This document shows, one piece after another, positions 1 through 7,352 of a stretch of 17,511 bases of DNA. The translations under genes were made by a program, and so were the position numbers. The stretch's first letter is position 1. Every line of letters starts with the position of its first letter. The notes under the pieces are model-generated. The model saw nothing but the letters and a program-made list of their open reading frames with translations, made no database searches and had not been told where the DNA came from. Source of the DNA: an uncultured Collinsella sp. (GTDB lineage: Bacteria; Actinomycetota; Coriobacteriia; Coriobacteriales; Coriobacteriaceae); NCBI GenBank assembly GCA_900549195.1, contig URNK01000014.1:1-17511 (forward strand). Direction: 5' to 3'.

Positions 1-1258
1 CGGGCTTGTCGTATGCGACCTTGCCCATCGTGATCGCGCCGTCGGCAGCGTTAGTGCCGGTAGCGACAACCTTATCGCCCTCGACGAGCTCGAAGGAGAA
101 CTCGCCTTCCTTGAGCTCACGCCCGGTCAGGACCTTGTTCGCGGTGATCTGGTCGGTGACGCTGAACTCGCCAGGATTCGGCTTGTAACTGTTGCTGAAC
201 TTCGCCTCGTCGGCGCCCTTCAGCTCATGCTTTGCCTTGAGCTCGCCCTTGCCGTTGTCGGTGACGGTGGTCTCGATGGTGTAGGTCTTGCCATCGTAGG
301 TGATGCCGTTGCCGGCGTCGCCCGGGACCTCGCGCAGCGTGTAGGCGTGCTTGCCGGGCTCGTTGTAGATGATCTTGCTCATCGTGATCTCGCCGTCGGC
401 GGCGTTAGTGCCGGTGGCGACGACCTTGGCGTCCTCGCCCTCGACGAGCTCGAAGGAGAACTCGCCTTCCTTGAGGTCGCGCCCGGTCAGGACCTTGGTC
501 GCCGTGATCTGATCAGTAACACTGAAGCTCTTGGGCGTCACGTTATAGGCGTTCTCAAAGATCGCCTTCTCGACGTTCTGCAGCTTATGCTCCACGCTGA
601 GGGTACCGTCGCCGTTGTCCTTGACGATGGTCACAATAGTGTACTCAGCGGTGCTGTAAGTAATGCCGTTTTCGGTGGCGCCGGCCTTGGTCTCGCGCAG
701 CGTGTAGGTGTGCTCGCCAGCCGCGGTGTAGGTGACGGGGTCCATCACGATCTTGCCGTCGGCATTGTTGGTGCCGGTGGAGACCGCGCTATTGCCCTCG
801 ACGAGCTCGAAACGGAACTCGCCGGCCTTGAGGTCGCGCCCGGTCAGTGACTTGGTCGCCTTGATCAGGTCGGTGACGCTGGAGTCCTTGGAGCCAGGCC
901 TGTAGGAGTTGGTGAACTTCGCCTCGTCGGCGCCCTTCAGCTTGTGCTCTACGCCAAGCGTGCCGTCGCCGTTGTCCTTGACGGCGGTCTCTATGGTGTA
1001 GGTCTTGCCGTCGTAAGTGATGCCGTTATTGGCGTCGCCCGGGACCTCGCGCAGCGTGTAGGTGTGCTTGCCGGCCTTGGTGTACTCAATGGTGCTCATC
1101 GTGATTTTGCCGTCGGCGGCATTCTTGCCGGTGGCGACGACCTCGGCGCCCTCGCCCTCGACGAGCTCGAAGGAGAACTCGTCGGCAGCAAGCTCGCGCC
1201 CGGTCAGGACCTTGGTCGCGGTGATCTGGTCGGTGACACGAGACTCGATAGGCGTCAC
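1..1258 (-). repeat. Tandem ~360-bp coding repeats (near-identical isopeptide domains)
   Basis: Four consecutive units within the adhesin gene lie at about 902-1258, 542-901, 182-541 and 1-181 (cut). The shared segment that reads GGTCGGTGAC or GATCAGTAAC on the plus strand starts at 151, 511, 868 and 1228, giving periods of 360, 357 and 360 bp. Copies share long identical runs, for example around 100-165 against 460-525, including AAGGAGAACTCGCCTTCCTT. The translated unit carries TDQITATKVLTGR, HTYTLREVPGD, NGITYDGKTYTIET and AKFSNSY. The three preceding domains (about 1259-2460) are the same fold but diverged in sequence and length, so only the distal block looks recently amplified. Confidence 0.88.
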
Positions 1259-4200
1259 GTTATAGGCATTGGTGAACGTAAATGCCGCATCGCCGTCCGG
1301 CTTGCGGGATACGCGCAGATTACCCTTGCTGTCATCGGTCACGGTGTAGGAAACCGTACGCGGAGGCTTGGCGTCGTTGGTCACGCCAGCGACCTCGCCG
1401 GACTCGGTCACGGTGTAGGTAAAGGTGTGCTCGCGCTTCTCGGGCTTCTCGCCCAGAGCCTTGTTAAGGTCGTCGAGCGTAAAGGTGATCTTGCCAAAGT
1501 CGACCTTGCCCTTGGCATCATTGGTCACGCTCGCGTTCGCGGGCATGGGTGCGCCCTCTTCACCGGTCACGGTAAAGGTGAACTTGCCGGCAATGTCAGC
1601 CGGGGTCAGGCCATTAGGAACCTGCAGATTCTTCTTGCCCACAAGCGATGCCTCGGCAGGCGCGGCAGTGTAGGTGTTCACGAACTCGTTGCCGGCATCG
1701 CCGTAGACAGCCGTCGCCGTCAGGGTACCATCGCCGTTGTCGACAACGGTTACACATGCGTCAATTGCCGACACGGTGGCGCTCACGCCCGCATGCAGCT
1801 TGCCGGTCTGCTCGGCAGCAATGTAATGAATGGTCCACGTCGGTTTGTCTGAGCTAGCATCAAGCGATGCCTTGCCTTCCTCGACCAGCTTGGCGAGCGA
1901 CTTGGTCGTGTACGTCAGCGGACCGAACTCAACCTTGCCACCCTTGTTGGTTGCATTCAACAGAACCTCGTCGTGCCCCGCATAGCTCAGTGCAAACTTG
2001 AATTCGTCATCGGCCATCGGACGCCCTGAGAGCGTCTTGGTAGCCTCAAGAGTCAGCGGGGTTTCCGTCTTGGCGCTATAAGTGTTCTTGAACTCGCGCT
2101 CGCCCGAGATCTTTTCAACGTCAGCCTTAAGCCCACCCGTGGCCTCAACCGTCACGGTCACTTTGAACGTGGCAACGTTATCGCTGTAGGTGATGCCACC
2201 GGCGTCGCCCTTGACCTCGCGGACCTCATAGGTGTACTCGCCCGGCTTGTTGAAGGTGATCTCGCCGAAGTCAATGGCAGCCTTGCCCTTGCCGTCCGGG
2301 TCGGGTTTGTGCACGGTCGCGTCCGTGGATGCAGGCATCGGAGCGTCATTCTTGGGCGTCGCGGAGAGCTCAAACTTAAACTCATCCGTATCCGTCCAGT
2401 CGCGGCCCTCGAGCGCCTTGGTCAGGCCAAAGCTCGTCTTGGTATCCACCGTTGCCGGCGTCACGTTAAAGCTGATCTTGCCGTTGTTGCCCAGGTGAAC
2501 GTCAACCTCCGTGGCGTCCGACTTGGCAGACGTGTTGTTCCACTTGGGATTGAGCACGTCGGCCGCGGTACCAGTAGGGTTGCCGCCCACGAGTTCCTTG
2601 GTGGTATGAAGTTCGTCAATAAAGGCTAGTCGCGCGGTTCCCTCACTAAACGACAGGTTGCCGCTCGCATCGCGCACGATTGCGCCCTCAAACTGCGCGG
2701 CATGTCCACCGGTAAACTCAATAATAGCTGTGCGGGGCTCGACCTTACTGTCTGTGCCTTTCGCCTCGAACTCATCCTTGTAGTAATAGATGCCCTCGGC
2801 AGCCAGCGAGCCCGTCGCAGGCGTTGTGCAGTTCTTATCCACATAAATGGGAGTCTGCTTCTGGAAATAGTAATAACGGTTGGAATCGGCGGGCTCAAAG
2901 TTCGCAATCGTATCGCCCAGCGTGCCGCCATTCCACTTGTTCGCGTAGAAGTTAACGGTCTTGGAGCCGTCCTCCGCGGTGATCGTATTGCTCTTGATGT
3001 AGTCCTTAAGCCCCACTACCTGCTCAGGCGTAAACAGATTATCGAGCGCGTCTTTCTTAACGCTCGAGGTGTAGTTCACCTGGATGGGCTCAGTATTGTC
3101 GACCGTAAGAACACCATCGGTGATCTTAAATTGGCGCAGCGGAATCAGCGACGCGGGAATCTTGACTGTTACGATATCGCCGGTCTGAGGCTTGCCTTCT
3201 TCGGCATGCTGAACGGTGATGACCAGGTTCGCGGCGGCACCAGTAAATGTATAGGTATCGACGTTGCCTTCGGTCTTCATTTTCAGATCGTCAAACGTCT
3301 CGCCGTTGTACACGACAGATGTAAAGTTGTCGACCTGCATAAAGTCACCCAGCTTATCGGTGAACGTAATGTAGCCGGACTCATGCTCGCCATAACCGCC
3401 ATGGACCTCTGTCGGGTAACCAGCCTGGATAATGCTTCCCGAGATCTCTTCGAAGATCTTCTCGAGCTCGTCGGCGCTGGTTGCCGACTTGTAGTAATCG
3501 GAGTTTTCCGCACGTGTGCCATAGTCGATGACCCACTTTTCACGGCGGCCCTCATAAGTAATGCTTGACGAGGCGCTCGGATAGTTGCTCGACACAGCAT
3601 GCATGAACTTATTCTCTCTGCTTGTGCCTTCAGCCGTGGGGACGGCACTGGGGTTTACGCCGCTAAAGATACCGATCGTATAAATGTCGGCACCTTTATC
3701 CTTGATCTTCTTGGCGGCGTTGACGGCGCTATTTGCCACCTCGTTCTCAAAGTCGCTGTAACTCGTAGGCGAGCCATCGGTGAAGAAGACGACGATCTTC
3801 TTGGCGTCGGCGCGACCAAGCGAAAATTGCTCATCAGCCAGCTCCAAGCCATAGTCGGCGCGCGTGGAACCGTCAGGACTGATAGAGTTGACCGTGCTCT
3901 TTAGGCTCTCCGCACCTTTGTCCTTGCAGGGCGTCAGATTCTTCATGGTCTGCGAATAGTTGCAGGTGGGTCCCCACCAACCATCGCGATATGTTTTGTT
4001 GCCAACCTCAGTAGTCTTATCGCCTGCAAACTTAACGATGGCAACCTGATGCTGTTTGGATTCATCTGTGATGCTTTGGTTTTGCGTGGCGATGGTGTCA
4101 ATAAAGCGATTGGCGGCCGTCTTCAGCGCATCGATGCGCTTGGTGGAGCCTCCGTCGCCCATAGGATCACTCATCGAGCCAGAAGCATCCAACACCATCG

Positions 4201-4543
4201 CAATATCGAGCGGTTTTCCGGAAATCGTCGTATCGGATGTCGAAGAGATGGCCGACAACGTGGTCAGGAAATCCGAATCTCCGTTCTCGACCGCCTTGAC
4301 CGTCTTGTCGGTCCAGATTCGGCCGACGTTTTGAGTTGTTACTTCTTTGCCGTCATAGCCGCCGGCCCAGAACTTCCAGTGGTTGCTGGTGTCGGGGTCG
4401 ACGACCGTCCCGGTCGCTGTCGGTCCGTCCATTCCTGTGCTGGACCTGGCGTTGGCCTCGGGCAGCATGGCAAATGCTGCAGCCGGCAACACCAGCACCA
4501 CGGCCAGTATCACCGCCAAGAGACCCCTCGTGTACTTACTCAT
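1..4543 (-). CDS. Large VWA-domain surface adhesin / pilin-like protein with isopeptide repeats (C-terminus off window)
   Basis: This is an open frame of about 1514 codons with no stop before the left edge, so the protein is longer than seen. ATG at 4543 is preceded by AAGGGAG at 5-6 nt spacing. Residues 1 to ~33 (MSKYTRGLLAVILAVVLVLP...) form a Sec signal peptide. A VWA domain spans about residues 112-370, with MIDAS motifs DASGS (119-123) and TDGSP (255-259), and two Cys in an insert (about 205-220). Residues ~375-697 match no fold I recognise. From ~698 there are six complete and one partial pilin isopeptide-linkage (Spy0128/FctA-like) domains with recurring TKxLxGR, YTLRE and FxNxY motifs. 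In the copy at 182-541 the expected Lys, Glu and Asn are K1350, E1405 and N1451. Family knowledge suggests a stiff, protease-resistant stalk carrying an adhesive VWA tip. A sorting signal (LPXTG) and stalk end would lie beyond position 1. The role as adhesin or pilin tip is inferred; the architecture is seen. Confidence 0.9.
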   Translation of the reverse strand, partial: MSKYTRGLLAVILAVVLVLPAAAFAMLPEANARSSTGMDGPTATGTVVDPDTSNHWKFWAGGYDGKEVTTQNVGRIWTDKTVKAVENGDSDFLTTLSAISSTSDTTISGKPLDIAMVLDASGSMSDPMGDGGSTKRIDALKTAANRFIDTIATQNQSITDESKQHQVAIVKFAGDKTTEVGNKTYRDGWWGPTCNYSQTMKNLTPCKDKGAESLKSTVNSISPDGSTRADYGLELADEQFSLGRADAKKIVVFFTDGSPTSYSDFENEVANSAVNAAKKIKDKGADIYTIGIFSGVNPSAVPTAEGTSRENKFMHAVSSNYPSASSSITYEGRREKWVIDYGTRAENSDYYKSATSADELEKIFEEISGSIIQAGYPTEVHGGYGEHESGYITFTDKLGDFMQVDNFTSVVYNGETFDDLKMKTEGNVDTYTFTGAAANLVITVQHAEEGKPQTGDIVTVKIPASLIPLRQFKITDGVLTVDNTEPIQVNYTSSVKKDALDNLFTPEQVVGLKDYIKSNTITAEDGSKTVNFYANKWNGGTLGDTIANFEPADSNRYYYFQKQTPIYVDKNCTTPATGSLAAEGIYYYKDEFEAKGTDSKVEPRTAIIEFTGGHAAQFEGAIVRDASGNLSFSEGTARLAFIDELHTTKELVGGNPTGTAADVLNPKWNNTSAKSDATEVDVHLGNNGKISFNVTPATVDTKTSFGLTKALEGRDWTDTDEFKFELSATPKNDAPMPASTDATVHKPDPDGKGKAAIDFGEITFNKPGEYTYEVREVKGDAGGITYSDNVATFKVTVTVEATGGLKADVEKISGEREFKNTYSAKTETPLTLEATKTLSGRPMADDEFKFALSYAGHDEVLLNATNKGGKVEFGPLTYTTKSLAKLVEEGKASLDASSDKPTWTIHYIAAEQTGKLHAGVSATVSAIDACVTVVDNGDGTLTATAVYGDAGNEFVNTYTAAPAEASLVGKKNLQVPNGLTPADIAGKFTFTVTGEEGAPMPANASVTNDAKGKVDFGKITFTLDDLNKALGEKPEKREHTFTYTVTESGEVAGVTNDAKPPRTVSYTVTDDSKGNLRVSRKPDGDAAFTFTNAYNVTPIESRVTDQITATKVLTGRELAADEFSFELVEGEGAEVVATGKNAADGKITMSTIEYTKAGKHTYTLREVPGDANNGITYDGKTYTIETAVKDNGDGTLGVEHKLKGADEAKFTNSYRPGSKDSSVTDLIKATKSLTGRDLKAGEFRFELVEGNSAVSTGTNNADGKIVMDPVTYTAAGEHTYTLRETKAGATENGITYSTAEYTIVTIVKDNGDGTLSVEHKLQNVEKAIFENAYNVTPKSFSVTDQITATKVLTGRDLKEGEFSFELVEGEDAKVVATGTNAADGEITMSKIIYNEPGKHAYTLREVPGDAGNGITYDGKTYTIETTVTDNGKGELKAKHELKGADEAKFSNSYKPNPGEFSVTDQITANKVLTGRELKEGEFSFELVEGDKVVATGTNAADGAITMGKVAYDKP

Positions 4544-4645
4544 CGCGTCTCCCTTCTCGCGGTCTCAGACCTTGCAACAGCCTAAAGTTACGAAATGAGA
4601 CACGGCGTTTTCGCAGGAAAACGGGTGCGACTCGGAGCCATCAGG

Positions 4646-4673
4646 CAAAAATGATCCGCTTTCCTCCGTCCCC
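4646..4673 (+). repeat. Direct repeat copy 1 (pair with 4887-4913)
   Basis: The segment ends in TTTCCTCCGTCCCC and is nearly identical to 4887-4913; both read CAAAATGAYCCG then YTTTCCTCCGTCCCC, with one extra A in this copy. The pair flanks palindromic element A. It may be the edge of a dispersed repeat or a duplicated fragment. Confidence 0.6.
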
Positions 4674-4696
4674 AAAGGGGGCAGTCGATGGCGCTC

Positions 4697-4856
4697 GCCA
4701 CGAAACCGGCCCGTCTACTACGTTTGACCCGATACCCCTGACCATAGCCGCGTTTCATGAAAAACCGCGGGCAATTTACCTGCGGTTTTGTTTTTGCGTT
4801 GTTCGCCATGGTTGAGGGTAGCAGCCTAAACGTAGTAGATGGGCCCATTTCGTGGC
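4697..4856. repeat. Large palindromic element A with terminator-like core
   Basis: Outer arms of 29 bp, 4697-4725 and 4828-4856, match as inverted repeats at 26 of 29 positions; both contain GCCACGAAA and TCTACTACGTTT in the folded sense. Complementarity continues imperfectly inward. At the apex, AAAACCGCGGG and CCTGCGGTTTT flank a 7-nt loop and are followed by GTTTTT, which looks like a rho-independent terminator. The element lies between two minus-strand transcription units and could end transcription or be a REP/MITE-like repeat. Confidence 0.75.
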
Positions 4857-4901
4857 AAACGGGTCACGTGGCAGCCCTCGCAAGGCCAAAATGACCCGTT
4901 T
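4857..4901. repeat. Small inverted repeat B abutting element A
   Basis: AAACGGGTCA (4857-4866) and TGACCCGTTT (4892-4901) are perfectly complementary across a 25-nt loop. It begins at the base after element A ends. A degenerate form of the same arrangement is seen near 4617-4662, left of element A. Confidence 0.55.
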
Positions 4902-4913
4902 TCCTCCGTCCCC
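4887..4913 (+). repeat. Direct repeat copy 2 (pair with 4646-4673)
   Basis: This is the second copy of the short direct repeat ending in TTTCCTCCGTCCCC. Its 5' half also forms the right arm of inverted repeat B. Confidence 0.6.
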
Positions 4914-4950
4914 GGGAGATCAAGGGCTGTTACGGATATGGTGCCATTTC

Positions 4951-5102
4951 AAAACTATGCCGGATTACGGGGCTAAAGTCGGAACCCTCATCCATACCCT
5001 CATTTTTTGAAAAACGGCAGGCTATCTACCTGCGGTTTTGTTTTTGCGATTTTCGGTATGGCCGAGGGTCCGCTATCCAGCCCCGTAATCCGGCATAGTT
5101 TT
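4951..5102. repeat. Large palindromic element C with terminator-like core
   Basis: Perfect 24-bp inverted arms lie at 4951-4974 and 5079-5102 and contain CTATGCCGGATTACGGGGCT and its complement. Inner flanks also pair imperfectly (ACCCTC...CCATACC). The apex (about 5010-5045) is a stem of AAAACGGCAGG with CCTGCGGTTTT followed by GTTTTT. The core CTGCGGTTTTGTTTTTGCG is shared exactly with element A, while the outer arms are unrelated in sequence. It may terminate the ech operon transcript arriving from 5190. Confidence 0.75.
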
Positions 5103-5134
5103 GTTCGTGGCGGCCCAACCGCGCGTTTAAGTGC

Positions 5135-5168
5135 GGGGCCGGTGGGGCAAAATTGCCCCACCGGCCCC
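5135..5168 (-). terminator. Perfect 16-bp GC-rich stem-loop downstream of echF
   Basis: GGGGCCGGTGGGGCAA (5135-5150) pairs perfectly with TTGCCCCACCGGCCCC (5153-5168) across a 2-nt centre. It lies 21 bases past the echF stop codon in the direction of transcription. No strong U-tract follows on the minus strand, so it may be a weak terminator or a 3'-end stabilising hairpin, with element C as the back-up terminator. Confidence 0.55.
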
Positions 5169-5189
5169 TATTCCAGTTCTATCCCAGCG

Positions 5190-5531
5190 TTACTCCGGCT
5201 TGGTTTCTACCGTGGGAGTCTTGTCCGCCGCGACTGGAGTGCGGGCAGTGTCCATAGTCAGGCAGTGTTTAGGACAGCTCTCGATGCACTCGCCGCACAC
5301 CACGCAAGCGTACGGGTCGATCGACCAGGTACCGCCCTTGCGATCGACCGCGAGCGCGCCCGCCGGGCAGCGGCGCGCGCACATGCCGCAGCAGATGCAC
5401 ACGTCCATGTCGTTGACGATATGCCCGCGCAAGCGCTCGGGTGCCGTCAGCTTCTCCTGCGGATAGCGCACCGTGACCGGCTGCTTGACCATAGAACCTA
5501 AGGCCGTCTTGGCAAATGTCAGTAAACTCAT
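5190..5531 (-). CDS. echF: Ech hydrogenase subunit EchF, 2x[4Fe-4S] ferredoxin-like (NuoI/HycF family)
   Basis: The 113-residue protein carries two classic ferredoxin clusters: C45-x2-C48-x2-C51-x3-C55-P and C76-x2-C79-x2-C82-x3-C86-P. In group 4 hydrogenases this subunit passes electrons from reduced ferredoxin to the small subunit at the cytoplasmic face of the membrane. It is the last gene of the operon, starting 7 bases after the echE stop, with an AAAGG-type ribosome site (GGAAAGGTAGG) before the ATG at 5531. The last ~18 residues after the second cluster (TARTPVAADKTPTVETKPE) are a Pro/Thr/Ala tail with no cluster role. Identification as the NuoI-like subunit is firm; the ech name rests on the operon order. 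Confidence 0.87.
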   Translation of the reverse strand: MSLLTFAKTALGSMVKQPVTVRYPQEKLTAPERLRGHIVNDMDVCICCGMCARRCPAGALAVDRKGGTWSIDPYACVVCGECIESCPKHCLTMDTARTPVAADKTPTVETKPE

Positions 5532-5538
5532 GCCGCGC

Positions 5539-6627
5539 CTACCTTTCCGTGCAGCTAATGCAGGGGTCGATGGTCAGGATAATCATGGGCACGTTGGCAA
5601 GGAGCACGCCCTGCAGCGCATGTGTCAGACCCGCCAGGTTCTGCGACGTCGGCGTGCGCACGCGGAAGCGGTCCAGGTTCTTGGTGCCGTTACCGCGCAC
5701 ATAGTAATACGCCTCGCCGCGCGGCTGCTCAATCACAACCTCGCCGCGTGCGCCGTCGGCCGGTGTAAGCTTGGTGCGCCCGCCTATCCCGTCGTGCGGA
5801 ATCTTGCCCACAAGCTCCTTAATGATGTCCATGGCCTGCGTGACCTCGGCACAGCGCACCTGGCAGCGGGCATAGCAATCGCCATCGGTAGCAACGATGG
5901 GCTCAAACGCAACCAGATCCGCATAGGCACCGTCGCCAAACATGCGCACGTCGTAATCCACGCCCGAGGCGCGCCCAAACGGGCCGACCATCGACAGATC
6001 CAGCGCATCTTTCTTGCTGATCACACCCACGCCATGCAAGCGCTCGCCGCAGCTGTCATCGTCCAAAAACGTATGCACCAGGGCCTCGTAGTCGGGACGC
6101 ATGGCATCGAGCGTCTGGACAATTCCGGCCAGCTCGGAGTCCTCGATATCGTGCTTAAGGCCGCCGATCTCGTTAATCGACAGAATCACGCGGCCACCGC
6201 ACGTGCTCTCGAAGATCTTGAGAATCTGCTCGCGCAGGGTCCACGACCGATAGAACAGTGCCTCGAAGCCAAAGGCGTCGGCGAGCAGACCCAGCCACAA
6301 CAGGTGCGAATGAATACGCGAAAGCTCGTGCAAAATGGTGCGGATATACTGCACGCGGCCGGGCACCTCGATGTCGAGCATGCGCTCGCAGGCGCTGGCA
6401 TAACCGTAGCTGTGGCCCACGGCGCAGATGCCACAGATGCGCTCGGCGATGTAGCCAAACTGGTGCATGTCGCGCTTTTCGGTGAGCTTCTCGAGCCCGC
6501 GGTGCACAAAGCCGATCTGCGGAATTGCCTCGATGACGCGGTCGTCCTCGATTACCAGGTCCAGATGAAGCGGCTCGGGCAGCACCGGGTGCTGCGGGCC
6601 AAACGGAATAACGGAGCGATGTGCCAT
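5539..6627 (-). CDS. echE: Ech hydrogenase large subunit EchE, [NiFe] catalytic subunit
   Basis: The 362-residue protein is a NuoD/HycE-family large subunit that keeps all four Ni-Fe ligands: C65 and C68 in ERICGIC, and C356 and C359 in DPCISC. Respiratory NuoD lacks these Cys, so this is a hydrogenase and not complex I. It would reduce protons to H2, or run in reverse, at the cytoplasmic side. The protein ends at R362, three residues after the last Cys (CTER-stop), so no C-terminal peptide is left for a maturation protease to remove, as in Ech/CooH-type enzymes and unlike HycE. The ATG at 6627 follows AAGGAGG located inside the end of echD, with 5 bases between the genes. Nickel-insertion (hyp) genes are not in the window. 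Confidence 0.92.
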   Translation of the reverse strand: MAHRSVIPFGPQHPVLPEPLHLDLVIEDDRVIEAIPQIGFVHRGLEKLTEKRDMHQFGYIAERICGICAVGHSYGYASACERMLDIEVPGRVQYIRTILHELSRIHSHLLWLGLLADAFGFEALFYRSWTLREQILKIFESTCGGRVILSINEIGGLKHDIEDSELAGIVQTLDAMRPDYEALVHTFLDDDSCGERLHGVGVISKKDALDLSMVGPFGRASGVDYDVRMFGDGAYADLVAFEPIVATDGDCYARCQVRCAEVTQAMDIIKELVGKIPHDGIGGRTKLTPADGARGEVVIEQPRGEAYYYVRGNGTKNLDRFRVRTPTSQNLAGLTHALQGVLLANVPMIILTIDPCISCTER

Positions 6628-6632
6628 GGACC

Positions 6633-7352
6633 TTACGCCTCCTTTTTCTGCTTGTCGCGGGCGGCCTTGGCGGCAAGCGCCGCGCGGACCTTGGCCGCTT
6701 TCTCGGGATCCATGGCGGCGAGCTTTGCCTCCATCTCGGCAGCCTTGAGCGCGGCCTTCGCAGCAGTTTCATCGTGCTGAGCATCGGAGCCGGCAGCCGC
6801 AGCGGGCTGAGCGACGGCAGCGCCCGCAGCATCGCCAGCGCCCGCAGTGCCCTCCCCCGCAGCGGCCGTGGCAGTAGCAGCCTTCTCGGCCGCGGCCTTG
6901 CGCGCCTTGGCCTCGGCAGCGGCACGGACCTTCATGGCTTTCTCGCGCGCGGCCTTCACCTCGGGCGTGATAACGCTCATGGGCTCGGCAGTCGAGACCT
7001 GGTAGAAAAAGCCCTTAAAGTCAATCTGCATATCGGTAATGGCAAAACCAAACAGGTCGTGCGCTTCGTTTTCAAACGGGAATACTGCCGGATAGTACGA
7101 GCTGATGGACGGAATCTCCTGGTACTGATTAATTCCCTCAACCACCAGGTTCTCGATCGCATAGCTGCCGTCCTGCGCAATCTGCTCCTGAGCAGCACGG
7201 ACGTTGATAAACGTATAGACCAGGCAATACGATCCGTCGTCCACACAGCGCTCGGCGTGCATTTGCACAAAGCGCGCGCCGACGCCCTTGAGCGCCTGCA
7301 CATGCGGCAGGAGCTCGTCGAGCCCGACGGTGGTATAGATAGCCTTTTGCAT
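6633..7352 (-). CDS. echD: Ech hydrogenase subunit EchD (NuoC-like) with long Ala/Lys-rich C-terminal tail
   Basis: The 239-residue protein has a NuoC/30-kDa-like domain in residues 1 to ~122, recognised by the segment YPAVFPFENEAHDLFGFAI. That domain bridges the large and small subunits in group 4 hydrogenases. Residues ~128-239 form a low-complexity tail rich in Ala, Lys and Glu, beginning VKAAREKAMKV and ending KAARDKQKKEA, which is predicted to be helical or disordered. Typical EchD proteins are near 120 residues, so the tail roughly doubles the length. The ATG at 7352 overlaps the echC stop (TAATG), and AAAGGAGG lies within the echC end, indicating translational coupling. No frameshift separates domain and tail. 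Confidence 0.85.
   Translation of the reverse strand: MQKAIYTTVGLDELLPHVQALKGVGARFVQMHAERCVDDGSYCLVYTFINVRAAQEQIAQDGSYAIENLVVEGINQYQEIPSISSYYPAVFPFENEAHDLFGFAITDMQIDFKGFFYQVSTAEPMSVITPEVKAAREKAMKVRAAAEAKARKAAAEKAATATAAAGEGTAGAGDAAGAAVAQPAAAAGSDAQHDETAAKAALKAAEMEAKLAAMDPEKAAKVRAALAAKAARDKQKKEA

Larger units (their letters stand above)
4544..5189. other. Intergenic region of palindromic repeats
   Basis: No coding gene is supported in these 646 bases. The interval contains two large palindromic elements (4697-4856 and 4951-5102), a smaller hairpin (4857-4901), a direct repeat (4646-4673 and 4887-4913) and a perfect GC-rich stem-loop (5135-5168). The adhesin promoter must lie near 4560-4680, but no convincing -35/-10 pair is visible. 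Confidence 0.75.

Noticed and set aside
944..1852. Long plus-strand open frames opposite the adhesin (also 227-850 and 2702-3568)
   Set aside because: They are mirror frames of the repetitive minus-strand coding sequence, with low-complexity Val/Gly/Ala/His-rich products and no ribosome sites; the minus-strand frame has a signal peptide and clear domains.
4588..4848. 86-codon minus-strand frame in the repeat region
   Set aside because: It runs straight through palindromic element A, including its terminator-like core, and has no ribosome site or recognisable domain.
5473..6780. 435-codon plus-strand frame opposite echE
   Set aside because: It is a shadow of the well-supported hydrogenase large subunit and has no motif of its own.
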